From contig NZ_JAINVH010000022.1 in NCBI RefSeq assembly GCF_020400825.1, forward strand, positions 62,001-126,000: DNA of 64,000 nucleotides, in the 5' to 3' direction. The position numbers and the translations under genes were made by a program. Each line of letters starts with the position of its first letter. Position 1 is the first letter of the stretch. The stretch is from Streptomyces sp. HPF1205. Its GTDB lineage: Bacteria > Actinomycetota > Actinomycetes > Streptomycetales > Streptomycetaceae. Shown piece after piece: positions 36,101-43,224 of the stretch. The notes below the pieces were generated by a model. It had not been told where the DNA came from and made no database searches. It saw only the letters and a list, made by a program, of their open reading frames with translations.

Positions 36101-36810
36101 CCCGCGCCCAGCCGCGCGCGGTGATCACCTCGGCGGAGTGGTCGGGCACCGAGTCCGGCGGGCGCCGCTACTCCCCGTTCACCGTCAACGTCGAACGCCT
36201 CAAACCCTGGCACACCCTCACCGGCCGCCAGCACTTCTTCCTGGACCACGACTGGATGGCCGAGTTCGGCGAGCAGCTTCCCGTGTACCGGCCGCCGCTG
36301 AACATGCTCGCGCACTTCGGCGACCCGACCCGCGCACCGGACGGCCGCACGGAGCTCGTGGTGCGCTACCTGACTCCGCACTCGAAGTGGTCGATCCACT
36401 CCGAGTACCAGGAGAACCTGCACATGCTCACCCTCTTCCGCGGCGGGCCGGTGATCTGGATGAGCCCGAAGGACGCGGAGACGATCGGCGTGGCCGACAA
36501 CGAGTGGATCGAGGCGTACAACCGCAACGGCGTGGTCGCCTGCCGCGCCGTCGTCACCCACCGGATGCCGACCGGAACGGTGTTCATGTACCACACCATG
36601 GACCGGCACCTGAACGTACCGAGGACGGAGACCTCCGGTCTGCACGGGGGCGGCGACAACTCCCTCACCCGGCTGATGATCAAGCCCACCCATCTGATCG
36701 GCGGCTACGCCCAGTTCTCGTACGCCTTCAACTACATCGGCCCCACCGGCAACCAGCGCGACGAGATCACCGTCATCCGCCGCCGCGACCAGGAGGTGGA
36801 CTTCCGATGA
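33112..36810 (+). CDS. narG: Respiratory nitrate reductase, alpha (molybdenum) subunit
   Basis: 1,232-residue catalytic subunit that reduces nitrate to nitrite on the cytoplasmic side of the membrane. The FS0 4Fe-4S site is His58-Cys62-Cys66-Cys101 (HGVNCTGSC, RGCPRG), offset by 8 from the E. coli numbering. The molybdenum-ligand Asp lies in SSFYDWYADLP (about 223-233). The bis-MGD stretches GTNLPITRTPDAHF and SKWSIHSEYQ are intact. It opens a four-gene operon whose members overlap by 4 nt. GTG at 33112 has GAGGAGG eight bases upstream; the frame upstream of it is unlike NarG. Streptomyces coelicolor carries several nar operons; this one is embedded in a hypoxia island. Confidence 0.97.
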   Translation: MSTDRADAAAERLMRTAQYFFPGTQSPDRRTLYREGGRAAEEFYRERWRHDREVRSTHGVNCTGSCSWRVFVKDGLITWETQATDYPSVGPDSPEYEPRGCPRGASFSWYTYSPTRIRYPYVRAPLLDLWRRARARHADPVEAWEWLTADPRRCAAYKRVRGKGGFVRCGWREVTELVAAAQVHTVKRYGPDRIVGFSPIPAMSMVSYAAGTRYLSLIGGTISSFYDWYADLPMASPQVFGDQTDVPESADWWNAGYLVVWGTNLPITRTPDAHFMTEARYRGQKVVVVSPDYGDHTKFADDWLAAAPGTDGALAMAMGHVILTEFHRDRQVPYFTEYAKTYTDLPFLVRLRGREGGGFVPEKFLSAADLPGRGGEEEAAEFKTVLLDARTGEPVVPNGSLGFRWTSQDGGPRWNLRLEGADPLLSLYGRPGGEAVAVDLPRFDTGPGESGGVLRRGVPAARVGGHLVTTVFDLVLAQYGVAREGLPGRWPSGYDDAAAPYTPAWQEAITSVPARAAARVAREFARNAERTGGRSMIAMGAGTNHWFHSDQIYRAFLSLVMLTGSQGVNGGGWAHYVGQEKVRPLTGWFHLAFGLDWQRPTRHMVGTPLFWLATGQWRYEAFSADALAGPLGQGRLAGRTLPDCNALAARLGWMPSHPAFDRNPLDLCDEAELAGTDVPDYVVGELKAGRLRFAAEDPDNPANFPRVLLVWRANLFASSMKGHEYMLRHLLGTDDAVTAAETPPGLRPAEVVWREPAPVGKLDLSVAVDFRMTSTCLFSDVVLPAATWYEKYDLSSTDMHPFVHAFSPAIAPPWQARTDFDVFHTLAAEFSRLAGTHLGVRRDVIAAPLAHDTPDELAQPHGRVRDWKAGECEPVPGRTMPKLIVVERDYTEVAEKMAAVGPLLDTLGTSTKGLTWRPGQEIEDLRRRNGAVRGGVADGRPSIARDDQFCEAILALSGTTNGRLAVASLRALEERTGVDLVDLAEERSGDRITFEDTRAQPRAVITSAEWSGTESGGRRYSPFTVNVERLKPWHTLTGRQHFFLDHDWMAEFGEQLPVYRPPLNMLAHFGDPTRAPDGRTELVVRYLTPHSKWSIHSEYQENLHMLTLFRGGPVIWMSPKDAETIGVADNEWIEAYNRNGVVACRAVVTHRMPTGTVFMYHTMDRHLNVPRTETSGLHGGGDNSLTRLMIKPTHLIGGYAQFSYAFNYIGPTGNQRDEITVIRRRDQEVDFR

Positions 36811-38429
36811 GGGTCATGGCGCAGGTGGCGATGGTGATGAACCTCGACAAGTGCATCGGCTGCCACACCTGCTCGGTGACCTGCAAGCAGACGTGGACCA
36901 ACCGGCCCGGATCGGAGTACGTGTGGTTCAACAACGTCGAGACCAAGCCGGGTACCGGCTACCCCCGCCGCTACGAGGACCAGGAGAAGTGGAAGGGCGG
37001 CTGGGCCCTGAACCGCCGTGGGAGGCTGACGTTGAGGGCCGGTGGCCGGCTGCGCAAGCTGGCGACCATCTTCTACAACCCCGACCTGCCCTCGCTCGAC
37101 GACTTCTACGAGCCGTGGACGTACGACTACCGGAGCCTGACCACCGCGCCCCTGTCCGACAGCTTCACCAGCGCCCGCCCCACGTCCCGGCTCACCGGCC
37201 GCGACATGCGCCCCGCACGCGGGCCCAACTGGGACGACGACCTCGCCGGGGCCGCCGAGTACGCGGCCGCCGATCCGAACCTGGAGGGCATGTCGGAGCG
37301 GGTGCGGATGGACTTCGAGCACGCGTTCATGTTCTACCTGCCGCGGATCTGCGAACACTGCCTCAACCCCTCCTGCGTCGCCTCCTGCCCGTCGGGGGCG
37401 ATGTACAAGCGGGAGGAGGACGGCATCGTGCTGGTCGACCAGGACCGCTGCCGCGGCTGGCGGTTCTGCGTCTCCGGCTGCCCGTACAAGAAGGTCTACT
37501 TCAACCACCGCACCGGCAAGGCCGAGAAGTGCACCTTCTGCTACCCGCGCGTCGAGGCCGGACAGCCGACCATCTGCTCGGAGACCTGCGTGGGCCGGCT
37601 GCGCCACCTCGGCGTCATGCTCTACGACGCCGACGCCGTCCTGGACGCCGCCTCCGTCAGGGACGACAAGGACCTGTACGAGGCGCAGCTGTCGGTCTTC
37701 CTCGACCCGCACGACCCGGACGTGGCGGCCGCGGCGGAACGTGACGGCATCGCCCACGACTGGATGCGGGCCGCCCGCCGCTCCCCGGTGTACGCGCTGA
37801 TCAAGAAGCACCGGGTGGCGCTGCCGCTGCACCCGGAATACCGCACCATGCCCATGGTCTGGTACGTCCCGCCGCTCTCCCCGGTCACGGACGCGGTGCA
37901 CGCCACCGGCTACCACGACGACGACCCCGACCGCGTGTTCGCCGCCATCGACGCCCTGCGCATCCCCGTGGAGTACCTGGCGAACCTGTTCACCGCCGGG
38001 GAGACCACCGTGGTGGAGGGTGTGCTGCGCAAACTGACGGCGATGCGTGCCCACATGCGCGCCCGGCAGCTCGGCGACCCGCCCGACCAGGACCTCCTCG
38101 GCCAGGTCGGCGCCAGTGCGCAGGACATCGAGGACCTGTACCGGCTGCTGGCCATCGCCAAGTACGACGACCGCTACGTCATCCCCCGGGTGCACGCCGA
38201 GGACTCCGGCGCCCTCATGGCCCAGCACTGTTCCCTCGACCACCTCGGCGGGGCGGCCGATCCCGCCGCCCGTGACGCGGACCGGCCCGCCCCGCCCCTG
38301 CCGGGCCTGAACCCGCCGGGCGGCGGCAGCCGGTTCCGCGACGGCGACGGCACGGTGCGTTTCAACCTCCTCGGCTGGAACGGCAGCGGCCCGGCCCCCG
38401 GCCTCTTCGGCGAGGGGAGCGGCCGGTGA
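36807..38429 (+). CDS. narH: Respiratory nitrate reductase, beta (iron-sulfur) subunit
   Basis: 540-residue electron-transfer subunit carrying one 3Fe-4S and three 4Fe-4S clusters between NarI hemes and NarG. Cysteine groups are CIGCHTCSVTCKQ (about 16-26), CEHCLNPSCVASCP, CRGWRFCVSGCP and CTFC...CSETC. In CRGWRFC a Trp replaces one cluster cysteine, the normal signature of the 3Fe-4S site in NarH. Its ATG overlaps the narG stop (ATGA), and its stop overlaps narJ (GTGA). The last 50 residues are a Pro/Gly-rich tail. Function and partners are certain at family level. Confidence 0.97.
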   Translation: MRVMAQVAMVMNLDKCIGCHTCSVTCKQTWTNRPGSEYVWFNNVETKPGTGYPRRYEDQEKWKGGWALNRRGRLTLRAGGRLRKLATIFYNPDLPSLDDFYEPWTYDYRSLTTAPLSDSFTSARPTSRLTGRDMRPARGPNWDDDLAGAAEYAAADPNLEGMSERVRMDFEHAFMFYLPRICEHCLNPSCVASCPSGAMYKREEDGIVLVDQDRCRGWRFCVSGCPYKKVYFNHRTGKAEKCTFCYPRVEAGQPTICSETCVGRLRHLGVMLYDADAVLDAASVRDDKDLYEAQLSVFLDPHDPDVAAAAERDGIAHDWMRAARRSPVYALIKKHRVALPLHPEYRTMPMVWYVPPLSPVTDAVHATGYHDDDPDRVFAAIDALRIPVEYLANLFTAGETTVVEGVLRKLTAMRAHMRARQLGDPPDQDLLGQVGASAQDIEDLYRLLAIAKYDDRYVIPRVHAEDSGALMAQHCSLDHLGGAADPAARDADRPAPPLPGLNPPGGGSRFRDGDGTVRFNLLGWNGSGPAPGLFGEGSGR

Positions 38430-39166
38430 TCCCCCGCCGAGCCCGCCGCCCGGCGGCCGACACGCCCCTGGTGCACCGCATCGCCTCGGTCCTCCTGCGC
38501 TACCCGGACGAGCCGATGCTCGCCTGCCTCGACGACATCGCCGCCGCGCTCCCCGCCGTCGCCGACCCGGCCGACCGAAACCTGCTCGTCGCCGCCTGCG
38601 ACCACCTGCGGTGCCTGACCCCCACCGAGGCCGCCCGGAGTTACGTGGAGACCTTCGACCACACCCGGCGCCGCAGCCTGCACCTGACCTACTACCGGCA
38701 CGGCGACACCCGCGCCCGCGGCATGGCCCTGCTCGCCCTCAAACACGCCTACCGGCACGCGGGCCACGAACCACCCGAGGCGGAGCTGCCCGACTTCCTG
38801 CCGCTGGTGCTCGAATTCGCCGCACTCGCGCCCGAAGCGGGCCACCGGGTCCTGCTGCGGTGCCGGGCCGGACTCGAACTCCTCCGCCAGGCGCTCCACG
38901 AACGCTCCAGTCCCTACGCCGGCGTCCTGGACACGCTCTGCGGCCGGCTGCCCGAGCCGGCCCGCCGCGAACGCGACGCCTGGCAGCGGCTGGCCGCCGA
39001 GGGGCCGCCGGGCGAAGACGTCGGGCTGGAGCCCTTCGGCCCGCCCGAGCAGACCGGACGTCCGCCCGAGCGGACCGGCCGCGAGCCGTTCGCCCCGCCG
39101 GGAGACCCCACGCCCAGCGCGGGCCCGGTGGGTGAGGCGTTCCTGAGCGCGAAGGAGGGACGGTGA
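38426..39166 (+). CDS. narJ: Nitrate reductase assembly chaperone, delta subunit
   Basis: 246-residue NarJ/TorD-like chaperone that holds apo-NarG while the molybdenum cofactor and FS0 cluster are inserted; it is not part of the final enzyme. The all-helical core reads HRIASVLLRYPDEPML and SYVETFDHTRRRSLHLTYYRHGDTRARGMALLALKHAY, typical of NarJ. The final 60 residues are Pro/Gly-rich with repeated EPFGPPE/EPFAPPG-type pieces and look disordered. GTG at 38426 overlaps the narH stop, and the stop overlaps narI, showing tight coupling. Confidence 0.95.
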   Translation: MIPRRARRPAADTPLVHRIASVLLRYPDEPMLACLDDIAAALPAVADPADRNLLVAACDHLRCLTPTEAARSYVETFDHTRRRSLHLTYYRHGDTRARGMALLALKHAYRHAGHEPPEAELPDFLPLVLEFAALAPEAGHRVLLRCRAGLELLRQALHERSSPYAGVLDTLCGRLPEPARRERDAWQRLAAEGPPGEDVGLEPFGPPEQTGRPPERTGREPFAPPGDPTPSAGPVGEAFLSAKEGR

Positions 39167-39906
39167 GTTCCTGGGACCTGTGGTGGTGGGTCATCCTGCC
39201 CTACCTCGCCCTGGCCACCTTCGTGGTCGGCCACGTCTGGCGCTGGCGCTACGACCAGTTCGGCTGGACCAGCCGCTCCACCCAGCTCCAGGAGCGCCGC
39301 CTGCTGAAATGGGGTGGGCCGCTCTTCCACTACGGCACCTTCGCCGCCATCGCCGGGCACGTCCTGGGCATCCTCGTCCCCGAGTCGTTCACCCGCCGGC
39401 TGGGCATCCCCGAGGACACCTACCGCTGGTTCTCCGCCGTCGGCGGCACCCTCGCGGCACTCGCCGTCGCCTTCGGCGTGGCAGTCCTCGCCTTCCGCCG
39501 CACCACCGTGCCCAAGGTCCGCGCCACCACCAGCCCCGTCGACTGGATCGCCCTCGTCCTGCTCGCCGTCGTCATCGTCCTCGGCATCCTTCCGACCATG
39601 GGCATCAACCTCTTCGGCGGCGGCTACGACTACCGCCGGAGCGTGGCGCTGTGGTTCCGCGGGCTGTTCGCCGGCAGCCCGGACGTGACCGCCATCGCGC
39701 ACGCCCCGCTGATCTACCAGGTCCATGCGACCGCGGCCTGGGCCATCCTCGCGGTGTGGCCCTTCACCCGCCTGGTCCACGCCTGGAGCATCCCGCTGTG
39801 GTACCTGTGGCGTCCGTACGTCCTGTACCGCTCCCGCACCGCCGCCCACCCCACCGAACCCGGCACCAGCGGACGCCGCTGGCGCCGCATCGGCGTCCGC
39901 TACTGA
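39163..39906 (+). CDS. narI: Respiratory nitrate reductase, gamma (cytochrome b) subunit
   Basis: 247-residue membrane anchor with five transmembrane helices that oxidises menaquinol and passes electrons through two b hemes to NarH. Heme ligand histidines are His56, His66, His188 and His206 (FHYGTFAAIAGHV; YQVHATAAWAI; RLVHAWS), almost exactly the E. coli positions. GTG at 39163 overlaps the narJ stop. It ends the operon; the following region carries 10-bp repeats and an inverted repeat that may act in termination. Confidence 0.96.
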   Translation: MSSWDLWWWVILPYLALATFVVGHVWRWRYDQFGWTSRSTQLQERRLLKWGGPLFHYGTFAAIAGHVLGILVPESFTRRLGIPEDTYRWFSAVGGTLAALAVAFGVAVLAFRRTTVPKVRATTSPVDWIALVLLAVVIVLGILPTMGINLFGGGYDYRRSVALWFRGLFAGSPDVTAIAHAPLIYQVHATAAWAILAVWPFTRLVHAWSIPLWYLWRPYVLYRSRTAAHPTEPGTSGRRWRRIGVRY

Positions 39907-39917
39907 CCCGAGCTCAT

Positions 39918-39958
39918 GGCCGTACGTGCCCGTACGTGCTTACGTGCCCGGTACGGCC
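39918..39958. repeat. Repeats and inverted repeat after narI
   Basis: GGCCGTAC at 39918-39925 pairs with GTACGGCC at 39951-39958. Between them are near-repeats of CGTACGTGC at a 10-bp period. The stem with a structured loop may be the nar operon terminator. The rest of the gap up to 40093 carries G-rich near-repeats (GCGGGAT) and no gene. Confidence 0.5.
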
Positions 39959-40093
39959 GGGTATGACGGTTCAGGCGGGCGGCCAGGACGCGAGCCGGTC
40001 CGCGAACGCCTCGGCATGCGGGATACGGAGTGCGGGATGCGGGTCATGGGGCGTGGGGGAACGGTCTCCGCGCCGTGGCGGCTTCCTGGGCCG

Positions 40094-40414
40094 TCACTCC
40101 CCCTGCGGTGGAAGCGCGGCGACGACCGGATGGTCACGCTCGATCAGCCCGAGCTTGGCGGCGCCGCCGGGAGATCCCAGCACGTCGAAGAACTCGGCGT
40201 TCGCCGGGGTGTACTGCGACCACTGGTCCGGTACGTCGTCCTCGTAGAAGATCGCCTCGACCGGGCAGACCGGCTCGCACGCGCCGCAGTCCACGCACTC
40301 GTCCGGATGGATGTACAGCGAACGCTGTCCCTCGTAGATGCAGTCCACCGGGCATTCCTCGACGCACGCCTTGTCCTTCACGTCGACACACGGCTGCGCG
40401 ATCACGTAGGTCAT
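40094..40414 (-). CDS. fdxA: 7Fe ferredoxin, FdxA type
   Basis: 106-residue ferredoxin with one 3Fe-4S and one 4Fe-4S cluster. Cluster cysteines fit the Azotobacter/Mycobacterium pattern: Cys9, Cys17 and Cys50 for 3Fe-4S; Cys21, Cys40, Cys43 and Cys46 for 4Fe-4S; Cys25 is free. The conserved start TYVIAQPCVDVKDKACVEECPVDCIYEG is diagnostic. FdxA is part of the dormancy regulon in mycobacteria, so its place after narGHJI fits the island. It is divergent from the Cys-containing regulator at 40575, and both starts flank two identical GTTTCTACGAA boxes. It could supply electrons to reductases in low oxygen. Confidence 0.95.
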   Translation of the reverse strand: MTYVIAQPCVDVKDKACVEECPVDCIYEGQRSLYIHPDECVDCGACEPVCPVEAIFYEDDVPDQWSQYTPANAEFFDVLGSPGGAAKLGLIERDHPVVAALPPQGE

Positions 40415-40455
40415 CGCCCCGACTCCCCTCTCGTCCCGGAGGTGTTCAGCACCAG

Positions 40456-40551
40456 GTTTCTACGAATAGTACATGTAATAATTACTGGCATCCGACGGGG
40501 ATGCTGCGGGAGAAGGGCCGACCGGCGGCGCTTTTCACTCGTTTCTACGAA
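40456..40551. promoter_or_regulatory. Two GTTTCTACGAA boxes between fdxA and HTH regulator
   Basis: GTTTCTACGAA occurs at 40456-40466 and 40541-40551. Each contains TTTC-TAC-GAA(A), a short inverted repeat. The boxes are 85 bp apart and lie 42 bp from fdxA and 24 bp from the regulator start. The AT-rich stretch between them (around 40470-40485) may be a promoter. Autoregulation and fdxA control by the adjacent HTH protein is the natural reading. Confidence 0.6.
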
Positions 40552-40574
40552 ACGCACTGGGTAAAATCGGCGAG

Positions 40575-41276
40575 ATGAGTGAGCAGCCGTTGCACGATCC
40601 GGCCGGGCCTCCCGCCGTGAGCGAGAGCCGGGCCCGCGTACTCGACGTCCTGCGCGCCACGCCCGAAGCCGTGGGCGTACGGGAGATCGCCGAGCGGACC
40701 GGCCTGCACTCCAACACGGCCCGCTTCCACCTCGACACGCTGGTCAAGGAGGGGCTCGCCGAGCGCGGTACCGAGGGCGGCGGCCGGCCGGGCAGGCCCC
40801 GCGCCGTCTACCGCGCCGCCCCTTCCCCGGTACCGGCAGGCCGCCGCAGCTACCAGCTGCTCGCCCAGATGCTCACCGGCCTCGTCGCCGAGGCGCTGCC
40901 CCAGCCGGCACAGGCCGCGGTCACCGCCGGCGAGGCGTGGGGCCGCTACCTTGCCGACACCCCGTCCCCGGCCCAGCGCATCGGCGCCGACGAAGCCGTC
41001 CGGCGGCTGACCCAGGTGCTCACGGACGTCGGCTTCGCCCCCGGCTCCGTCCCGGCCCGGCCGGACAGGGTCCTTCCCCTGCGCCACTGCCCGTTCAGGG
41101 AAGTCGCCGAGGAACACCGCGACGTGGTGTGCTCCCTGCACCTGGGACTCATGCGCGGCGCCCTGCAGGAAGTACGCGCGCCCATGGGCGTGGACCGACT
41201 GGAGCCGTTCGTCGAGCCCTCACTGTGCCTGGCCCATCTCACACCCGTGGAGGAGCCGGCGGACCGCGCCGGCTGA
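40575..41276 (+). CDS. HTH regulator with conserved cysteines (SufR/ArsR-like)
   Basis: 233-residue regulator. An N-terminal winged helix (RARVLDVLRATPEAVGVREIAERTGLHSNTARFHLDTLVKEGLAERG) is followed by a helical effector domain. Cysteines sit in LRHCPFREVAEEHRDVVCSLHLGLMRGAL and PSLCLAHL. The HCPF...VVCxxHLGL pattern occurs in a DeoR/SufR-like family in which three or four cysteines may bind an iron-sulfur cluster, a feature suited to sensing oxygen or redox state. Whether this one does is inference. It is divergent from a ferredoxin gene with two identical boxes between them. Start ATG at 40575 lies 24 bp after the second box, so the promoter overlaps it. Confidence 0.82.
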   Translation: MSEQPLHDPAGPPAVSESRARVLDVLRATPEAVGVREIAERTGLHSNTARFHLDTLVKEGLAERGTEGGGRPGRPRAVYRAAPSPVPAGRRSYQLLAQMLTGLVAEALPQPAQAAVTAGEAWGRYLADTPSPAQRIGADEAVRRLTQVLTDVGFAPGSVPARPDRVLPLRHCPFREVAEEHRDVVCSLHLGLMRGALQEVRAPMGVDRLEPFVEPSLCLAHLTPVEEPADRAG

Positions 41277-41324
41277 GCGTGCGCGAAGGCGCTGACGACT
41301 TGCCTGCGTCGGGCGGCGTCACCG

Positions 41325-41505
41325 ACGTCCCGGCCTCCTGCGGTGCCAGGGTGCGCACGACGTCGAACTCGTCGCCCTCGGGGTCGGCCACGACCACCCG
41401 GCTCCGGCCGGGGCCCTGGCCCACGTCCACCCACGAAATGTCGAGGCCCGGTTCGACGGCGTGCCAGCCTGCCGGGTCCTCCCGCACCCGCGTGGCGGCC
41501 TGCGG
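41325..41505 (-). pseudogene. C-terminal fragment of a VOC (glyoxalase-like) gene
   Basis: The leftward frame reads DPAGWHAVEPGLDISWVDVGQGPGRSRVVVADPEGDEFDVVRT, the C-terminal half of a VOC domain (compare DPEGNEF in the protein at 11984). There is no upstream VOC start; the frame is preceded at once by the end of the enolase-superfamily gene. It is a truncated remnant between the HTH regulator and that enzyme. Confidence 0.65.
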
Positions 41506-41509
41506 CCGC

Positions 41510-42658
41510 TCACGCGGCTGCGCGGCTCTTGTCGGGGCCGTGGACGCGGAAGCGTTCGGCGGCGCTCCACTTGACCTCCAGGCCGTGTCCCGGCCGCTCC
41601 CGGTCAGGGGCCAGGGCGCCCGCGGCGGGACCGAGGGTGCCCTCGAACAGCATGTCCTCGATGCGGACGTGGTCGTGGAAGTACTCCAGGTGGCGCAGCC
41701 GCGGCACCGCGCAGAAGGCGTGGGCCGACACGGCCGGCGCGCAGTGGGCGGACAGGTCCACGTGCCGGGCCGCGGACAGGCCCGCCACCTGCAGCAGCCC
41801 GGTGATGCCGCCGCAGCGCGTGACGTCGGCCTGCAGGCAGTCCACCGCCGGCCCGTCCAGCAGATCGGCGAAGTCCCGCAGCACGTAGCCGTACTCCCCC
41901 GCCGCCACCTCCAGCGGCGCCGGAGCGCGCTCACGTACCAGCCGCAGCCCCTCCGGATCGTCGGAGCCGACGGGCTCCTCCAGCCACGACACACCCCACT
42001 CCCCGGCGAACCGCGCCGCCCAGTACACGGCCTCCTTGCGGCCCAGGGCGCCGTTGGCGTCGGTGAACAGCTCCGGCCCCGCGCCGATCGCCTCGCGTAC
42101 CGCCCGCAACCGCCCCGGATCCTGCTCCGGGTGGCGGGAGGTCTTCAGCTTCACCCGCGTGATTCCGTCCTCGACCCACCCGGCGAGCTGCCCGGCGAGG
42201 CGGTCCAAGGGGTAGTTGGTGAAGCCGCCGCTGCCGTACACCGGCACCCGGTCGTGGAAGGCGGGCAGCACCGCCGTCAGCGGCAGGTCCAGCAGCCGCG
42301 CCTTCAGGTCCCACAGGGCGATGTCGACGGCCGAGATCGCCATCGCGCCCGCTCCCGGCCGGCCGGCGTTGCGCAGCTGCGCCTGCATGCGCCGCCAGGC
42401 GGCCGGCGGGGCCAGCGCGTCCGCCCCCAGCAGCACCCCGGCGAGCTTCGAGGACACCAAGGACGCGGTGGACACGTCGCCGTACGTGTAACCGGTGCCC
42501 GTCCGGCCGCCCGCGTGCACCTGCACCAGGACCATCGTCGTGGAGTCCCACTCCAGCGTGCCGTCCTGCTCCCTGCCGTCCGGCCCGTCGGTCGGCACCT
42601 CGAAGGCGTGCACGTCGACGCCCTTGATCGTCTCCTGTACGGCCGGCACGGCACTCAC
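41510..42658 (-). CDS. Enolase-superfamily (mandelate racemase-type) enzyme
   Basis: 382-residue TIM-barrel enzyme. Catalytic features are visible: the Lys pair in VKLKTS (about residue 170), metal ligands in TDANGAL, LEEPVGSDD and AAGEYGY, and the His in SAHCAP. Members of this superfamily abstract a proton alpha to a carboxylate and dehydrate or racemise sugar acids. The N-terminal capping domain has DGTLEWDSTTMVLVQVHAGG, which looks like galactarate/gluconate-dehydratase relatives, but the exact substrate is not readable. GTG at 42658 has AGGAGG five bases upstream. It is monocistronic, with no sugar-acid transporter nearby. Confidence 0.9.
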   Translation of the reverse strand: MSAVPAVQETIKGVDVHAFEVPTDGPDGREQDGTLEWDSTTMVLVQVHAGGRTGTGYTYGDVSTASLVSSKLAGVLLGADALAPPAAWRRMQAQLRNAGRPGAGAMAISAVDIALWDLKARLLDLPLTAVLPAFHDRVPVYGSGGFTNYPLDRLAGQLAGWVEDGITRVKLKTSRHPEQDPGRLRAVREAIGAGPELFTDANGALGRKEAVYWAARFAGEWGVSWLEEPVGSDDPEGLRLVRERAPAPLEVAAGEYGYVLRDFADLLDGPAVDCLQADVTRCGGITGLLQVAGLSAARHVDLSAHCAPAVSAHAFCAVPRLRHLEYFHDHVRIEDMLFEGTLGPAAGALAPDRERPGHGLEVKWSAAERFRVHGPDKSRAAA

Positions 42659-43224
42659 TCCTCCTGCGGTTGCCCTTGGTCACGTGGTCGCCCACGTCGC
42701 GCGGCGGCCCGCCGCGACCACGCCGGCCGCCGCACCGTCCGGGCATGTGCTCGGCCGTCCCGGCGAGCCTCTGCCGGACCCCCTTGGCGGCGATACCGGT
42801 CCCCTCGGGTCGTGGACGGCGGCCTTGGTGGCCTTCTTCCCCTGGACGGCCAAGATGTGCGGCGGGATCGGCGCGATCTGCGGGCCGGTCCTGAACTCAG
42901 GGACCACCGGACTCAGGGACCACCGGCTCGCTGTGCCCTACGGGTGTCCTCCCTGCGAGCCGGCAAGACCTCGGTGCGCCAGTCGGGTGACCTCGACGCG
43001 GAAGCCCTGGTCCGGGACCGGGCCGGGTGGCGATCACGGTCCGGCCGAGGGCACTGTCGAGGACGGCAGCGGCCCGAGCCGACCGCGTCACGGTCGGCCT
43101 CGTCCCGCAGGCCGGTCCGGTGTGCCTGCGGGAGCCTGGCTGCCGTCCGGCGCCACGGGTAGGAGGGTCGGAACCGACAGTCGACAGTCACCGGGAGAGG
43201 TGACAACCACAGGAGGCATGGAGC
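42659..43224. other. Intergenic region upstream of SGNH hydrolase
   Basis: 566 bp with no supported gene. It contains a GC-rich dyad near 42697-42717 and a 16-bp tandem repeat at 42895-42926, listed separately. The promoter of the rightward hydrolase gene must lie in its second half. Confidence 0.45.
42895..42926. repeat. 16-bp tandem direct repeat ACTCAGGGACCACCGG
   Basis: ACTCAGGGACCACCGG occurs twice head to tail at 42895-42910 and 42911-42926. Its core CAGGGACCA-CGG matches the start of the hypoxia-like box at 26332. It lies about 300 bp upstream of the SGNH hydrolase. Confidence 0.7.

Noticed and set aside
34309..36693. Leftward frame of 794 codons
   Set aside because: Lies antisense inside narG, whose motifs are intact; typical high-GC shadow frame.
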